DNA of 64,000 bases from the NCBI GenBank assembly GCA_902728285.1, contig CACVBU010000702.1, positions 941,499-1,005,498 of the forward strand. The letters run 5' to 3'. A program made the translations under genes and the position numbers. Numbering within the stretch: the stretch's first letter is position 1; each line of letters starts with the position of its first letter. The notes under the pieces were generated by a model. That model ran no database searches. It saw only the letters and a list, made by a program, of their open reading frames with translations, and had not been told where the DNA came from. Shown here in pieces: positions 11,003 to 21,713 of the stretch. The DNA is from Clytia hemisphaerica (lineage: Eukaryota > Cnidaria > Hydrozoa > Leptothecata > Clytiidae).

Positions 11003-12338
11003 ATATCATGTTTAGAAAAAGTAACGAAATTGTTTTATTACTGGTGCTGACTGGTCAATGACCAACTAAACCTGACTAAACCAAATAAGAGCTTGCAAAA
11101 ACTCAATCTCGTCCCTCTTTAAGATACAAGCAAATGTCCATACAATTATGCTATACATGAAAACCTATTTATTACATTTCAACAAGGCATATCAAATGTG
11201 AGTGGGTAAACCTTGCCCATTTAAGAGGACGTGCAATCCCTCTTTTGTTTTGATAATCCATCTTTTTTGAAATCTTTACAGGATTTTATTTTTATCATAT
11301 TTACTTTTATTTGTGAGATTTTATTCGTAGCAATTTAACTAACTAAATTCAAGATAAAAGGGAATTTTACACAAAATTCAACTAAACGATTTTTTCTGTT
11401 TGATCGAATCGCTGAGCATAACAATTGTGCATTTTCGAAAGAGGCTCTGAGTAAAATTCTGTATACCTATCAGACGCTACAGTAAGCTTCAGGGCTTAGT
11501 CTCTCCCTGTTGACTTTAAGTAAATTATTATCTCTTTTTTTAGATATCGCTTAGCCCATAATGTCCATTGGCTCAATTTAGATATACTTTTTATATACTT
11601 TAATATGATAAATTTTCGTGGGTATAAAATTTCGCAGATGCTGCGGAGTTGGGTGTCAACAGCGAAAATTTTAAGCTATGCCGTTGCAACATTTTGAAAC
11701 TCTGCCCTTGAAGGCAAAAAATTATAATTAAAATAGCGAAGATTATTTTGAGTTATACCTTTTCTAGATGATTGTGCCTTTTTTCTGGGTGGTTGTACCT
11801 TTTTTCCCGGGTGGTTGTACCTGATTGATTCTGATTGTGGCTGGCTGCGTTGATGTTTCAGCTTTAGATTTGAAGAAGGAACAAATAAGATTTTTTCTAG
11901 TCGGCCAAAGATGTTGACTTATATTTTACTAAGAGTACATAACTGATTTCAAATTTCTATTCAGAATTTCATATATTTATCATGGTTTAAGTCCCCTCTC
12001 CCTTTAAATAAGGGGGCGGACTTGAATTTTGGGCAAAATTTTAAGGGGAAAATTTCTTAAATTTTCAGAAATGAGAAGGGATCTATGTTTAAGGGGACCA
12101 AAGAAAAAGTAATTTTGAATTTTACCTATGCTCCCCATTACCAGGAGGCCAAGGTGGCCATCTCCCCCCCCCCAACTACTTACAAAGTAGTTTTTTTACT
12201 TGAATGTTCTAAATATACCGTTTTAAGGGGATAAAGTAAGGGTGAAAAGTCCAAAATTTTCCCTGTCTCTCAACCATGGTTGTCGACATGATTTTTTGGC
12301 CCCCTCAACCTGCTGCACACCGGGGACCATATATCTTA
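11003..12338. other. Intergenic, no gene recognised
   Basis: A/T-rich. The only structure noted is a short tandem word, GGTGGTTGTACCT, repeated around 11785-11830. No family-like protein frame. Confidence 0.5.
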
Positions 12339-12683
12339 GGGGCCGTCCACATAGTACGTACGCACTAAAATGTCGAAAATCGACATGTACGCAAATAGTT
12401 ATACCCCTCCTGGTAAGTACGTACTTTTCATTTAACCCCCCCCTATCGGTTGAAGAAAATTTGGAATTCAAATCTTTTGGCTTAGACCTTTATTTCATAC
12501 ATGAAACTCAATGTTTATTAAGAAACATTTTCTATTCCTTTATGCGTAAAAGTCGACAAAAAACAAGCAAAAAAGGGCTAAGAAAAAATTTTGACCCCTC
12601 CCCTCTCCCTGTACGCAAGCATACGCTTATGAGAAGAAGAATCCCCTCCCCCCTTAGTGCGTACGTACTATGTGGACGGCTCC
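12339..12683. mobile_element. 345-bp MITE, GGGGCCGTCC termini, TTA target duplication
   Basis: The left end GGGGCCGTCCACATAGTACG matches the reverse complement of the right end (CGTACTATGTGGACGGCTCC), with TTA directly outside both ends (12336-12338 and 12684-12686). The TSD fits Harbinger/ISL2EU-type movement. Open frames inside and across it are by-products of the palindrome. Confidence 0.8.
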
Positions 12684-12734
12684 TTAAGAAGATCCATGTT
12701 CCAATCTTATATTGAAGACAGTCATATTCTCGAA

Positions 12735-12835
12735 AGCAAAAAAAATTAAGGGGTACTTTAGAAAAACAGAAAGGGGTATAGGAAATAAGGGAATGGTACA
12801 TATGGAATTCCAAATTGAGGGTGGAGAAATAGATA
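12735..12835 (+). repeat. Dispersed repeat, copy 1 of 2
   Basis: GGGGTACTTTAGAAAAACAG and GGAATTCCAAATTGAGGG recur in reverse complement at about 46395-46505. It is an ancient interspersed repeat of unknown type. Confidence 0.6.
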
Positions 12836-13184
12836 AGGGATAATTTGCTGGTTTTTTTTTTTGGGGGGGGGGGCTGGAGAACATGGATGAAACCATGTTT
12901 TATGTTAAAAGTTGCAACTATTCAAAGTAGGCATGAGAATGGGTAAAATGTACCTACGCAGAATTGTAAGGGGAAATTTGGATTAAAAATCTTTATTTTT
13001 GCCCAGGAAGCCCTAGACCTATCTTGGTGTGAGAATCCCAAGGTCCAGACATTAGGTAGGAAAAAAGCAAAATGAGACAGGCTAGGCCCAGTGCATAATA
13101 TAGCTATATGTATCCTCGGCTGGGTTGTGAGAGAGAGAATCTACCTAATTTGGCGAAGCTTTTTTATTCGGATTTAGGCCTTAA

Positions 13185-13335
13185 ATCACCCAATAAACAA
13201 ACAAAGAAATTTCCAAATCACGTTATCACTAGTTAAATTTCCTTTCTATCACGATCACGTTGATCACGTTGGCTTTTCCGATCACGCAATCATGCGCAAT
13301 AAAATCTTAAATCACGCCATCACAAAAACCACTGG
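13185..13335. repeat. Cluster of ATCACG words
   Basis: About six ATCACG plus two ATCAC words lie in about 120 bp (13215-13325), separated by unrelated A/T-rich spacers, so this is not a simple microsatellite. No clear terminal repeats. Confidence 0.45.
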
Positions 13336-14109
13336 GGGGATTTGATGAAGATTTAGAAAAACAACTTTTGACAAAAAAACAGGTGCATTTACATTATGGC
13401 TATGGGTATGAAATCCCGAAAAATATTGTGAGCAAGGGGTCAACGATTGTAGGTTTTAAGGTGTATTAGTGAAGGTATTTTGTTGAAAATATTTAGGTGC
13501 CAATGATCTAATTGTAACATTTGTAACTTTGCAGTGAATCACTGTTCAAAAGTTGAGACCAAAAGGACTACAGTATTCCATAAAAAGTTATTTGAGAAAA
13601 ACCAGGTAGGTTTTAAGGGGTAAAATACCTAAAAAGGGCATTTTTCACTTCTTCATGAAAAAAACAAACTGGTTTTCTACAAAACATCACTACTACTACT
13701 AGGGAAGAAAACCATAGACGACATAGCTTCTCTTTGTCTTTTTATGACATTTCGGCATATCCCTGAAGACACTCCATCAATTTTCTGAAAATACATTTCC
13801 TCAACCATATTTCTTTGTTGATAAATTACAAACCCTTTGTTTTAAATGTTATATTTTATATATTATAAGAAAATGACGTCATCTCTTATCAAGTCAAGAA
13901 TTTGCAGAATTTTATAGAAAATGAATGAAATGTCTCAAACAATGAAAAAGTAGCGACAGACGAATTTTTGTGCAATAGCATTATGTATCTGACATGAGAA
14001 TAGTGTTTCGTGGGAGGACTTATGGCGAGGTTTCCAGAGCAACTAACGAAAAGAGAAACTAATTTAATTGCTCTGCTAGTAGCACAAATTTTGTCTGACC
14101 ACATCTTTT

Positions 14110-14370
14110 TCTGATATTCCGATGGCGAATTGGCGGCCCACGGTAAAGTTCTAAAGCAAGGAGCGGGCTAATTTCAAATCCGAGAGGAATGATAGTCGGC
14201 CTTTGATATGCCACATTCCCAGTTGGGTTCAACTACCCTTGCTCGTAAACCTGAAATATTTCAGTTGGACCCGCCAATCCCCGAAAACGAGGGCTGGGTT
14301 ACGCGGTCTCACAAAATTCCGTAATCTAAACTTCCAGATGTCCTTCAGAGCTTTAGCGTGTCGAATGAAA
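14110..14370. repeat. Dispersed element related to those at 18.4 and 19.5 kb
   Basis: TCTGATATTCCGATGGCG followed by TTGGCGGCC (also at 19512 and reversed near 19480 and 31795), then GGACCCGCCAATCCCCGAAA (also at 18418 and 18680), then TTCAGAGCTTTAGCGTGTCG (also near 19595). The shared order suggests one element family. The open frames here are non-coding. Confidence 0.6.
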
Positions 14371-14511
14371 ATCTTTTTTGCCCACCCTATCTTTAGAAGT
14401 TTTGTGTGTTGATAAAGGAACATATTTCTTCGTTTTGCTTTATGTACCTGATGATTGTATCCAATACATGTTTTTATAAAGCAAATTTGTCTCTCTTTCT
14501 TGTTTCATGTT

Positions 14512-15033
14512 TCAGCATTTCACAAATTTGCTGAATTCTTTGATTCCCTCGGTGAAAAGTCGAAAACTGTCGTCTGTATTATCAAAGAGAGCAATTTCTA
14601 TTTCATATAATGTTCCCTTGCGAGACGTAACTGAATTCACAAATTGTATCGATATCAAATCGATCTCCTCTGGATTGATTAGACGGTTTTTCAGTCTATT
14701 TAAACCAAGACTTTTCGGATATTCGCAAGCGGTACTTGAACTTTTCCTTGAAGTTGTCGAAATGGAGTTTGGACGTGATTTGCTTGTATTAATTGCCTTT
14801 AGTTTTTTGACCATCAATTTTTGATTGATTTTTATGGAAGCTGTCTTGAAAGCTTCTCGTATAATGTTGTTCAAAGTTTCCTTTATGTTATTGTCCTGTG
14901 AGACACGAATTTTGTTGACGCGAATGTCCATTTCTTTCCAGTAGAACAATGCGTCGACTCTTTTGTATTGTTTATTTGTTTGTTTATCCAGCATCTTTCC
15001 TTGTCCTGAGCGATCACTCTCCGAACCCCTCAC
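14512..15033 (-). CDS. Hypothetical protein, 173 residues
   Basis: Longest unexplained frame in the 13-16 kb interval. The predicted protein is Lys/Ser/Asn-rich and probably partly disordered, with a more ordered-looking C-terminal third (alternating hydrophobic and acidic residues around FVNSVTSRKGTLYEIEIALF). It has no recognised domain, signal peptide or membrane helix. It could be one exon of a gene, an ORF1-like relic of a retroelement (the intact ORF1 lies 1.3 kb away on the same strand), or chance. Confidence 0.3.
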   Translation of the reverse strand: MRGSESDRSGQGKMLDKQTNKQYKRVDALFYWKEMDIRVNKIRVSQDNNIKETLNNIIREAFKTASIKINQKLMVKKLKAINTSKSRPNSISTTSRKSSSTACEYPKSLGLNRLKNRLINPEEIDLISIQFVNSVTSRKGTLYEIEIALFDNTDDSFRLFTEGIKEFSKFVKC

Positions 15034-15747
15034 TCAAATCAAATTCTGCTTCTTTCTAGTTACAATTGATACTGTATAACTCTGCGTTCGTACAGTTAAA
15101 ATAAGAAAAATTCAACCTTATTTTTCTATTCCATCATCTTGTTTAAATCCCCTCCCTAGCTCATTTGTATCTTAAAGAAATTTCAACACTGCACATCGTG
15201 TTTTTTTCTTTTGTAAATCCGTGTGTTTATGTAACCTCGTTGTGAGAATAAGAAAAGGACTTCCAAGTGAGATAAATAATGAATTAACCTTTTCGTTCGA
15301 CTGTACCCTTATTTTTGACCCTTACTTAAGAAAGAAAGAAAATTGTAAAACAAATTGGGAGAAAGCTATTTCCTTTGCTTCTAAATATGGATATTGAATT
15401 ATCAAAAGATCTGAAAAAAGCTCATAATTTAAAACAAATTTCAGTGTTTGAGAGAACAAACTTTTCATTAAATAAAATTTCTTCTTACATTAGTCTGATT
15501 CTGAAGCCGAAAAAGAATTTAAATCCACAGTTTCTTTATCACACCTTTAATTTTTGAAAGTTATGCTAATTTTGCCAGCAAATTAATAATAGTGACATTT
15601 CTTCTAGAAACACCATATATTTCCAGTTTTTAAGGAGATTTTCTTTTGTAGCCTTAAGCCTGACATCCTTCTTTCCTTGCATTGTAATTTTTAGACGCTT
15701 AGCTATTGTTTTAATCGCTTAAACAATGAAATCAATGCTACAATGCA

Positions 15748-15996
15748 AAATTTGATAGGTCAATTTTCGAAGTTTTTGAGCAATCTCAGAAAACGATTTA
15801 TTTTTCACTAAAATCATAACTTTTGATCTAGTGAACCAAATTTGATAAAAGATCTATCAAAGTTTAACTTTGCCTATTTCCTCTTCATTATAGAAATAGT
15901 TTGATTCTTTAGAAAGTCGTAGATATTTCGAGATTCCGTTTTAAAGAGGGTAACTTATTTTTGGCACACCCGGTATTATCCAAAAGGCTAACATAT
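15748..15996. repeat. Solo terminal arm of the 61.7-63.6 kb element family
   Basis: Order and wording match the arms at 61732-61950 and 63418-63636: a Lys-rich AAAAxxCATAACTTTTGATC segment, GAACCAAAT, a TTTCGAGATT block and a terminal GGCACACCCGGTAT. It is more diverged than those two arms. Confidence 0.55.
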
Positions 15997-16237
15997 GAAG
16001 ATTTTGTTAAGATCGAGTAAGATTATATAATTTTCTATTTCCAGTTTTTTAAAGCTTTTCTGAGACTTATGAAAATCACAGTGAAACGAGTCTTCTTTAT
16101 ATCTTTATATTCCAGTCATTAGCATAGGGTTTTCGGTCGCTGAAAATCGAAAGTAAAAGTTTTAAACTGTTTTCAACTTGTATGAATTTTACTGTTTTTT
16201 AAAACTGTTTTTATATTTTGTTTTAGAGTAAATATCT

Positions 16238-16261
16238 AATAAATAATAATAATAATAATAA
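16238..16261 (-). repeat. (ATT)n tail 3' of the ORF1 retroelement
   Basis: Read on the ORF1 strand, a run of ATT units begins about 43 nt after the stop codon of the ORF at 16304-17344. Short microsatellite tails are typical 3' ends of CR1/L2-like non-LTR retrotransposons. Confidence 0.6.
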
Positions 16262-16303
16262 TGCTATACAAGTTCGCAGGCCACCGTGCGAGCACATGGG
16301 CCT

Positions 16304-17344
16304 CTATGAACCGCTCTTTGTTCGGTTTACAATTTTCTTAAGATAGAGTTTTTTCCTAGGGCTCCCCCTGACTTTGAATTTAAAGTTTGCATCTTTTAGT
16401 GACGTGTTCATTTTTTGGGCTTTCGTACACCACTCTTTGATTGTCTTCCTTTCACTTTTCGTAAGATCTTCTGTCACACGGAAGGGCAATCTTTCTCCTT
16501 TAGTGATTGCTCTTAACACTGTATTTTTGTCTTCTTCGTTTGCAAATCGGACTTTCATTGGTCGATAGCGTTTTTCATCTTCCTTTTCCTTCGAAAATTT
16601 TCCGATTCTTTGAGTTTCTTCAATCTTTATATTCCTTAAGCTTAGTTTCTTGGGTAAGACTTTTTCATTTAGATATTCTTCGTCGTAGATTTTGGTTGAC
16701 TCCTCTGAATCTTCAGTGGATTCGCCAACACCATGAAGAATTAGATTGCACGCCGTGGATTGAATCTGTCGTTCCTCCTGTTTTTCCCTTCGAAGTACGT
16801 TTTCTATGTTTTTCTCGATTTGCCTCGACGCGACTGCTGCGTAGCTTTGTGATATATTTTCTCCTTTCTTCTCAATGATGTCTTCCATCTTCTTTTCGAT
16901 CGTTGCCATTCTGGTCTCAAAGCTATCCTTTATTTCGCTGATCATTGTATTAACGTCTTTGGACTTTAGTTCAGTGATTTCTACGTCCTGGGCTTTCATT
17001 ATATTTTCGCAAGCTTTTATCTCCTTTCGGAATCCTGAAACTGTTGATGTTTCACATGAATTGACCCGTTCCAATAGATCAGGGGTGATCACGACACAGT
17101 TTTGACAGACAAAAGCTCTCGATTTGTATGTTAGACATAACTGGATTTGATAGACAGGGAGCTTTGAACAAATGTAGTGTACGATTCGATTGCACTTTTT
17201 ACATTCAAGTGTGTCTTTGGATCTTCCTTCTTCACTTGTAACACATTCAGATGGGCTGCATAGGTCGTAAATTGATGCTGAATTCGGTTGTTTTCGTAGA
17301 TTTTCCTGAATTTTCTCCGCCATCTTTACATCTTTTAACAACAC
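16304..17344 (-). CDS. Non-LTR retrotransposon-type ORF1 protein: PHD finger, coiled coil, RNA-binding domain
   Basis: Intact 346-residue protein. The zinc ligands follow the PHD pattern: C29, C34, C48, C51, H56, C59, C80, C83. A Lys/Glu-rich coiled coil covers about 100-190. From about 210 there is an L1-ORF1-like RNA-binding region with CNLILHGVGE, RIGKFSKEK, RPMKVRFANEEDKNTVL and EDLTKSERKTIKEW, then VRGSPRKKL near the C terminus. Such proteins coat retroelement RNA. No endonuclease or reverse transcriptase follows: an (ATT)n tail comes within about 45 nt, so this is an ORF1-only, presumably trans-mobilised element. It could alternatively be a captured host gene. The frame is undamaged, which suggests recent insertion or selection. 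A decayed relative lies at 1303-2379. Confidence 0.8.
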   Translation of the reverse strand: MLLKDVKMAEKIQENLRKQPNSASIYDLCSPSECVTSEEGRSKDTLECKKCNRIVHYICSKLPVYQIQLCLTYKSRAFVCQNCVVITPDLLERVNSCETSTVSGFRKEIKACENIMKAQDVEITELKSKDVNTMISEIKDSFETRMATIEKKMEDIIEKKGENISQSYAAVASRQIEKNIENVLRREKQEERQIQSTACNLILHGVGESTEDSEESTKIYDEEYLNEKVLPKKLSLRNIKIEETQRIGKFSKEKEDEKRYRPMKVRFANEEDKNTVLRAITKGERLPFRVTEDLTKSERKTIKEWCTKAQKMNTSLKDANFKFKVRGSPRKKLYLKKIVNRTKSGS

Positions 17345-18300
17345 ATCCGTTCAGTTTCTGAAGATGAGAAATAGTTCTCGAAATATATCATGAGAAAAAT
17401 ACTTGTTGGTCACTTACATTTTACTAAAAGTTTTAAAGGCGTAGATCTTCTTCTGTGTTGACGGAAAAATTCCGCTAGAATACATTTTCAAAAATTGTTA
17501 TCCAGTCCGATTTAAAAACAAACAGGGAAATGAAATTTTCACGCTGACAATGAATCATGTAAGAAATGCACACCATATAACGTAACTATCAGATAACTTG
17601 ATAACTCGACCCATCTCAACTCTAAAGTTGTCCGAGTTGGACCAGCATACATACAAAAACAGGTATGGTCGAAGTTCACTAGAACTTTTGATAAAAGAAC
17701 AATTTTTTGTCAGAAGTTCGCAGTGTCTTTTTTTAGCCTTCTAGGCCATTGACCCCAGGACAAACCCAGTTCTTATGAAATTCGTGAACTGTGTGTCAGA
17801 GAACTGGGCGTACGTCGTGAGTCTTAGGGGCTACCATAGTGATATTCATACGCCCGATGTGATACTCACGGGGTAGGCAGGGGCGCCGCCGACGGATACA
17901 GTGGTTGACTTTTTAAGCTTGATCTTCATACACGTTTTTTTATAAGAGCAAACTATAACATAAGTTGACTCTAAAACACTGAATTTTTTAGGAAATTTGA
18001 CAAAAATACTCAAAAATGTTAACCCTACCACAGTCATTTTTTTCTAAATTTTTTAAAGAGAATCGCTAGTTCAAACTTTAAAGGCTTTATATATCCGGAC
18101 CTAGAATGCGCTGCATGGACCTACCTCAGTGATAGAAAGGTGCCCAGTACGCAGTAGTAAAACTTCAAATTAATTCGCTAGATAGAGGACAGAATCCAAT
18201 TTCGGAGGTTCTTGGATCACTCGTTGCGAGGAGGAGGGCGAATATATAGCCCGTGTCTAGTAACTTGGTACTTACTTTAAAGGGTTAAGAACATTTTTAG
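17345..18300. other. Intergenic; possible left end of a keyword element at 17931
   Basis: TA followed by CACGTTTTTTTATAAGAGC at 17929-17949 resembles the left terminus of the elements at 47015, 53324 and 57217. A clear matching right end was not found; ATGTTCTTATTAAAAAAATG at about 18354-18373 is a candidate. No gene recognised. Confidence 0.35.
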
Positions 18301-18824
18301 GTTTAAAACTCAAAAAGTTAAGATTAAGAACATCCATTGGCTTCAAAAACTTTGGATGTTCTTATTAAAAAAATGTATAGGACCACCCTTGCCCGTAAAC
18401 CTAGAAATATTTCGGTTGGACCCGCCAATCCCCGAAAACGAGGGCTGGCTCGGGTAAGTTATGGCATGTCTCAAAAACTGAAAATTACCATAATTTTTAG
18501 ATCGCATTAGTCGACAGAAAATGACCAAACAAATGACTGAACGTGAAGGGTACTATGATGTAGTTTAAAACTCAAAAAGTTAAGATTAAGAACATCCATT
18601 GGCTTCAAAAACTTTGGATGTTCTTATTAAAAAAATGTATAGGACCACCCTTGCCCGTAAACCTAGAAATATTTCGGTTGGACCCGCCAATCCCCGAAAA
18701 CGAGGGCTGGCTCGGGTAAGTTATGGCATGTCTCAAAAACTGAAAATTACCATAATTTTTAGATCGCATTAGTCGACAGAAAATGACCAAACAAATGACT
18801 GAACGTGAAGGGTACTATGATGTA
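18301..18824. repeat. Tandem duplication, two 262-bp copies that read as identical
   Basis: 18301-18562 is repeated at 18563-18824. The two embedded 61-codon frames (18343-18528 and 18605-18790, minus) are identical, as is the surrounding sequence I compared. The unit contains AAGAACATCC...GGATGTTCTT (a hairpin) and the GGACCCGCCAATCCCCGAAA repeat. The lack of divergence means a recent event or an assembly artefact. Confidence 0.85.
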
Positions 18825-18859
18825 GTTTCTAACCTGATGTGTAACCTAATTGTTTTTTC

Positions 18860-19095
18860 GCTGATTTTCGCGAAAAACCGCAAAAAATGATTATTACGTA
18901 ATAATCGATGACGTCATCAAAACTAAAAATTGAATTTCTCAAGAATGGTTTATCTAATTGTCTTCAAACTTTTACCAAAGATGTATCTTACTAAAGTCGA
19001 TTATTTGAAAAAAAATCTTTTCGAAATTTTGATGACGTCAGCAGAAATTAGTAAAAAACGAAAAATCCTATTTTCTACTGACGTCATCAAAATTT
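18860..19095. repeat. Iterated TGACGTCA palindromes
   Basis: GATGACGTCATCAAAA, GATGACGTCAGC and TGACGTCATCAAAATTTCG occur within 240 bp, next to ATTACGTAAT. A similar cluster lies at 49560-49755. The word is a CRE-like palindrome, but here it looks like a component of a repeat element. An AT microsatellite follows at about 19115-19130. Confidence 0.45.
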
Positions 19096-19423
19096 CGAAA
19101 ACTTTTTTTTTGAATATATATATATATAATATGAATATTCAGGGAGTGATAAGTACAGTTAAACTACAAAAAATCCATCAAAAGAGACCAAAAACAACCA
19201 TAACAAACAGCACACATTTTTTGAAAATTACATCAGCCATGTTGTTTGTAACTTTTGCCGACATACTCATGACCTGGTAACTAACGACAGTGATTTGACG
19301 GTCTTTTTGAGGCGCCAGATCTCAAAAAAACAATTTTTGAGCGTTCAGCACGGCCCCGAAAATGAGGGCTAAACTTATGTCGGCACATCAATGGATGACT
19401 ACTATTTCTCTCCGATGGTATAT

Positions 19424-19571
19424 TGGCCCGCCCCTTTAGAGCTTTAGCGTGGGCGGCCGCCAATACGCCATCGGAATATCAGATAAATTCGGAATATCAG
19501 AGGATAGTTTTATCTGATATTCCGATGGCGGTTTGGCGGCCGCCCACGCTAAAGCTCTGAAGGAGCGGGCC
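19424..19571. mobile_element. Palindromic MITE, arms starting GGCCCGC / GCGGGCC
   Basis: Arm 19424-19493 (GGCCCGCCCCTTTAGAGC ... CCGATGGC reversed ... GATAAA) and arm 19510-19571 (TTATCTGATATTCCGATGGC ... GAAGGAGCGGGCC) are near-perfect reverse complements about 16 bp apart. Single arms of the same family lie at 14110 and 31736. Confidence 0.75.
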
Positions 19572-19861
19572 AAACTAACTAAATTTTCCCGACCTTCAGA
19601 GCTTTAGCGTGTCGGAAAAAATTTCCACATCTGGTTACTAGATAAAGGATAGTTTCGCTGCGCATGCTATTGCTGGAAAAATGTTAAGTTTTAGGTAAAA
19701 AATCATATGACTTTGTTTTGTTTTGAGTTTTTTTTTTCGGAGACGTACAGTCGGGTCTAGTCTAAGTCGGGTCTAACCAACGCTTCATCGGATGAATAAA
19801 CTGAGCTATACAACTGCACCCGACTGAGTACAGTCATTCTGTCAGAAACATTATCAAAAGA

Positions 19862-20128
19862 TCAATCGAACAGGTATTTGTTTATTTTATCGATTTTTCC
19901 TGTTTGTTTTGGGTACATCAAGGGTATAACTATATATTCATGCACATATAAAGTATAATCCTTGAATTTTTGTATGGCTTGGGCGTTTATGTCCATACCA
20001 CCATTTATTAATGTATTATTATCATCATTCTCATTGAGAAATGAATACCGTGAAGTCGGGGAACCCAGTCTGGAAAGGAGGGAAATGTTACGCTGGAGCT
20101 GGGCCAACTTAACTACGACCCTCGACAT
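19862..20128 (-). CDS. Hypothetical small ORF, 88 residues
   Basis: Mixed-complexity frame with a plausible ATG and no recognised domain. It begins at the edge of the MITE at 20125. It may be an exon, a decayed gene end or chance. Confidence 0.18.
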   Translation of the reverse strand: MSRVVVKLAQLQRNISLLSRLGSPTSRYSFLNENDDNNTLINGGMDINAQAIQKFKDYTLYVHEYIVIPLMYPKQTGKIDKINKYLFD

Positions 20129-20321
20129 GGCCTGAGAATAGACCTTTTTTCAAAGAGGCCACCCTGTTGAATAATTATGTAGTCCAGCAGAAAAACAATG
20201 ATAAAACCATGCATAATTATTACAATACAAATGCATACATACTATCTTTGTTTTTATGGCTGGACTACATAATTATTCAACAGGACGTCCTCTTTGAAAA
20301 AAGGTCTATTCTCGGGCCATG
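20125..20321. mobile_element. MITE with about 60-bp inverted repeats
   Basis: GAGAATAGACCTTTTTTCAA and GTTGAATAATTATGTAGTCC in the left arm are repeated in reverse complement at 20259-20320. Outside it, GGGCCATGTTCGGGC-type words repeat several times at 20314-20400. Confidence 0.8.
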
Positions 20322-20979
20322 TTCGGGCCGAGAGACCCTATCAATTCTTTCGGCCCGAACATGACCCGAGTCATTCGGGCCATGTTCGGGCCATGTTCAG
20401 AAGATTCCATATTTAAATTGATTCAGCATGTCCAGTCAAACAAAATACTACAAAATAAGATTTGTCTGTTTTGTTTATATCGCTCAAAAAAACTTTACAA
20501 GCTTCCCGTGGACACGCTTCAGTTTAAAACCAGGACCAGTTTACTAGCAAATATTTCCACCCTAAGTATATTTATAAATGTTTTCATACCAAATAAGACA
20601 TTTAATATTTATATGAATTTACAACATTCATATATTTAATATAATTAAGAGAAGTTTTTCTCAAAGAAAATGTTAAAAAAATTCAGTCCTGAAATTACAC
20701 GCCTGTTTAAATCATGTTTTCAAAAATTGGCCCGAGTGTGACCCGTGCGTGTTGAGGGTTGTACTTAACTGGGAAAAGTTGAAGGCAGCAGATCTCAAAC
20801 CTTAAATCTACGCCTGAGATATCCGGCGCACAAGCCACAATTCTTCTTCATAAAGACGAAAGACATATCTGGACTTATTTCGTACTTTCCAGTCTCTTGT
20901 TGGTAGTTTTTCTGACTTCCTGGATCTATGTGATCTATGTTTTCTAACTGACTGATTGACTTTTACCGAAAGATTGCCA

Positions 20980-21240
20980 CCAGGGTGGGATTCGAACCCA
21001 CCAAATACTTAAAGTTCCATCGTTTGGAAATTTATGAGGAAGAAGGAAATTTTTAGAAGATGCTTTATTCGATATGAGGATCCCCATTTCCGTAAAATCG
21101 CGATTCCCCATGGTTGCGAAATGGTGGCTATGGGTGGTAATTCCTTTGTTCTTTTGCTATTTTCTATTGTTCTATGTGACGTAAAGACACTTCACAAATC
21201 GATGTACTTGCAGTAACTGTCAATGCCTTATCCACTGTGC
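20980..21240 (-). other. tRNA-like promoter boxes (SINE remnant?)
   Basis: On the minus strand, TGGCACAGTGGATAAGGC (A-box-like) near 21230 and GGTGGGTTCGAATCCCACC (a perfect T-arm with B box) near 20987-21005. They are about 225 bp apart, so they cannot form one tRNA. This is either a SINE with an insertion between the boxes or two unrelated matches. Confidence 0.35.
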
Positions 21241-21353
21241 CATGGATTCATGCTTGGAGAGTGTTTCTGACGGCTATTTATATTGTATATACAAACTACA
21301 GACCAGACTATACGGAAGAGAAAATCACAAAAGAGTACTTTTTTTCTAGCTCC

Positions 21354-21371
21354 AACCCTAACCATAACTGA
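21354..21371. repeat. Degenerate interstitial telomere-type repeat
   Basis: CCAACCCTAACCATAACTG, with the same left (AGCTCCAACCC) and right (CTGATAATA) flanks as the better copy at 51841-51865. The telomeric words therefore travel inside a dispersed repeat. Confidence 0.5.
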
Positions 21372-21389
21372 TAATACCCAATTCCTATT

Positions 21390-21570
21390 TGGTGTAACTT
21401 TTTTATTCAATTGAGCATAACTTTTATCTAATCTAATGAACCAAATTTTATAAATCACCCATCAAAATTTAAATTTATCTCTCTTCAATGAAAAAGAATT
21501 GATTATTTTTGAATTTTTAGACCTTGAGAAAATTCACTTTAAAGAGAGAAAAGGATTTTGTGACGCACCC
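21390..21570. repeat. Solo terminal arm of the 61.7-63.6 kb element family
   Basis: ACTTTTTTATTCAATTGAGC, CACCCATCAAAATTTAAATT, TTTAAAGAGAGAAAAGG and a terminal GTGACGCACCCAGTA match the arm at 63450-63636 in order and orientation. Confidence 0.65.
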
Positions 21571-21713
21571 AGTAGTAGTTAATTTTGATATAATACATCT
21601 TTAAAATGTATAGCAATGTATACAATCTTTAAAAGAAAGATATTATTAGTAATTATGAAAACTTTTAATTGGAGCTGTTAGTCGAATTTTGAATAAATCC
21701 TGATGTTAATTGT

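Noticed and set aside
12223..12896. Overlapping open frames on both strands around the 12.3-kb MITE
   Set aside because: They read through an inverted-repeat element and G/C homopolymer runs; no domain, opposing frames mirror each other.
18343..18790. Two identical 61-codon minus-strand genes
   Set aside because: They lie inside the tandem duplication and overlap a dispersed repeat; identity reflects the duplication, not coding constraint.
18900..19095. CREB-regulated enhancer from TGACGTCA palindromes
   Set aside because: No nearby gene is positioned to use it, and the word recurs in other repeat contexts (29.2 and 49.6 kb), so a repeat-element origin is simpler.
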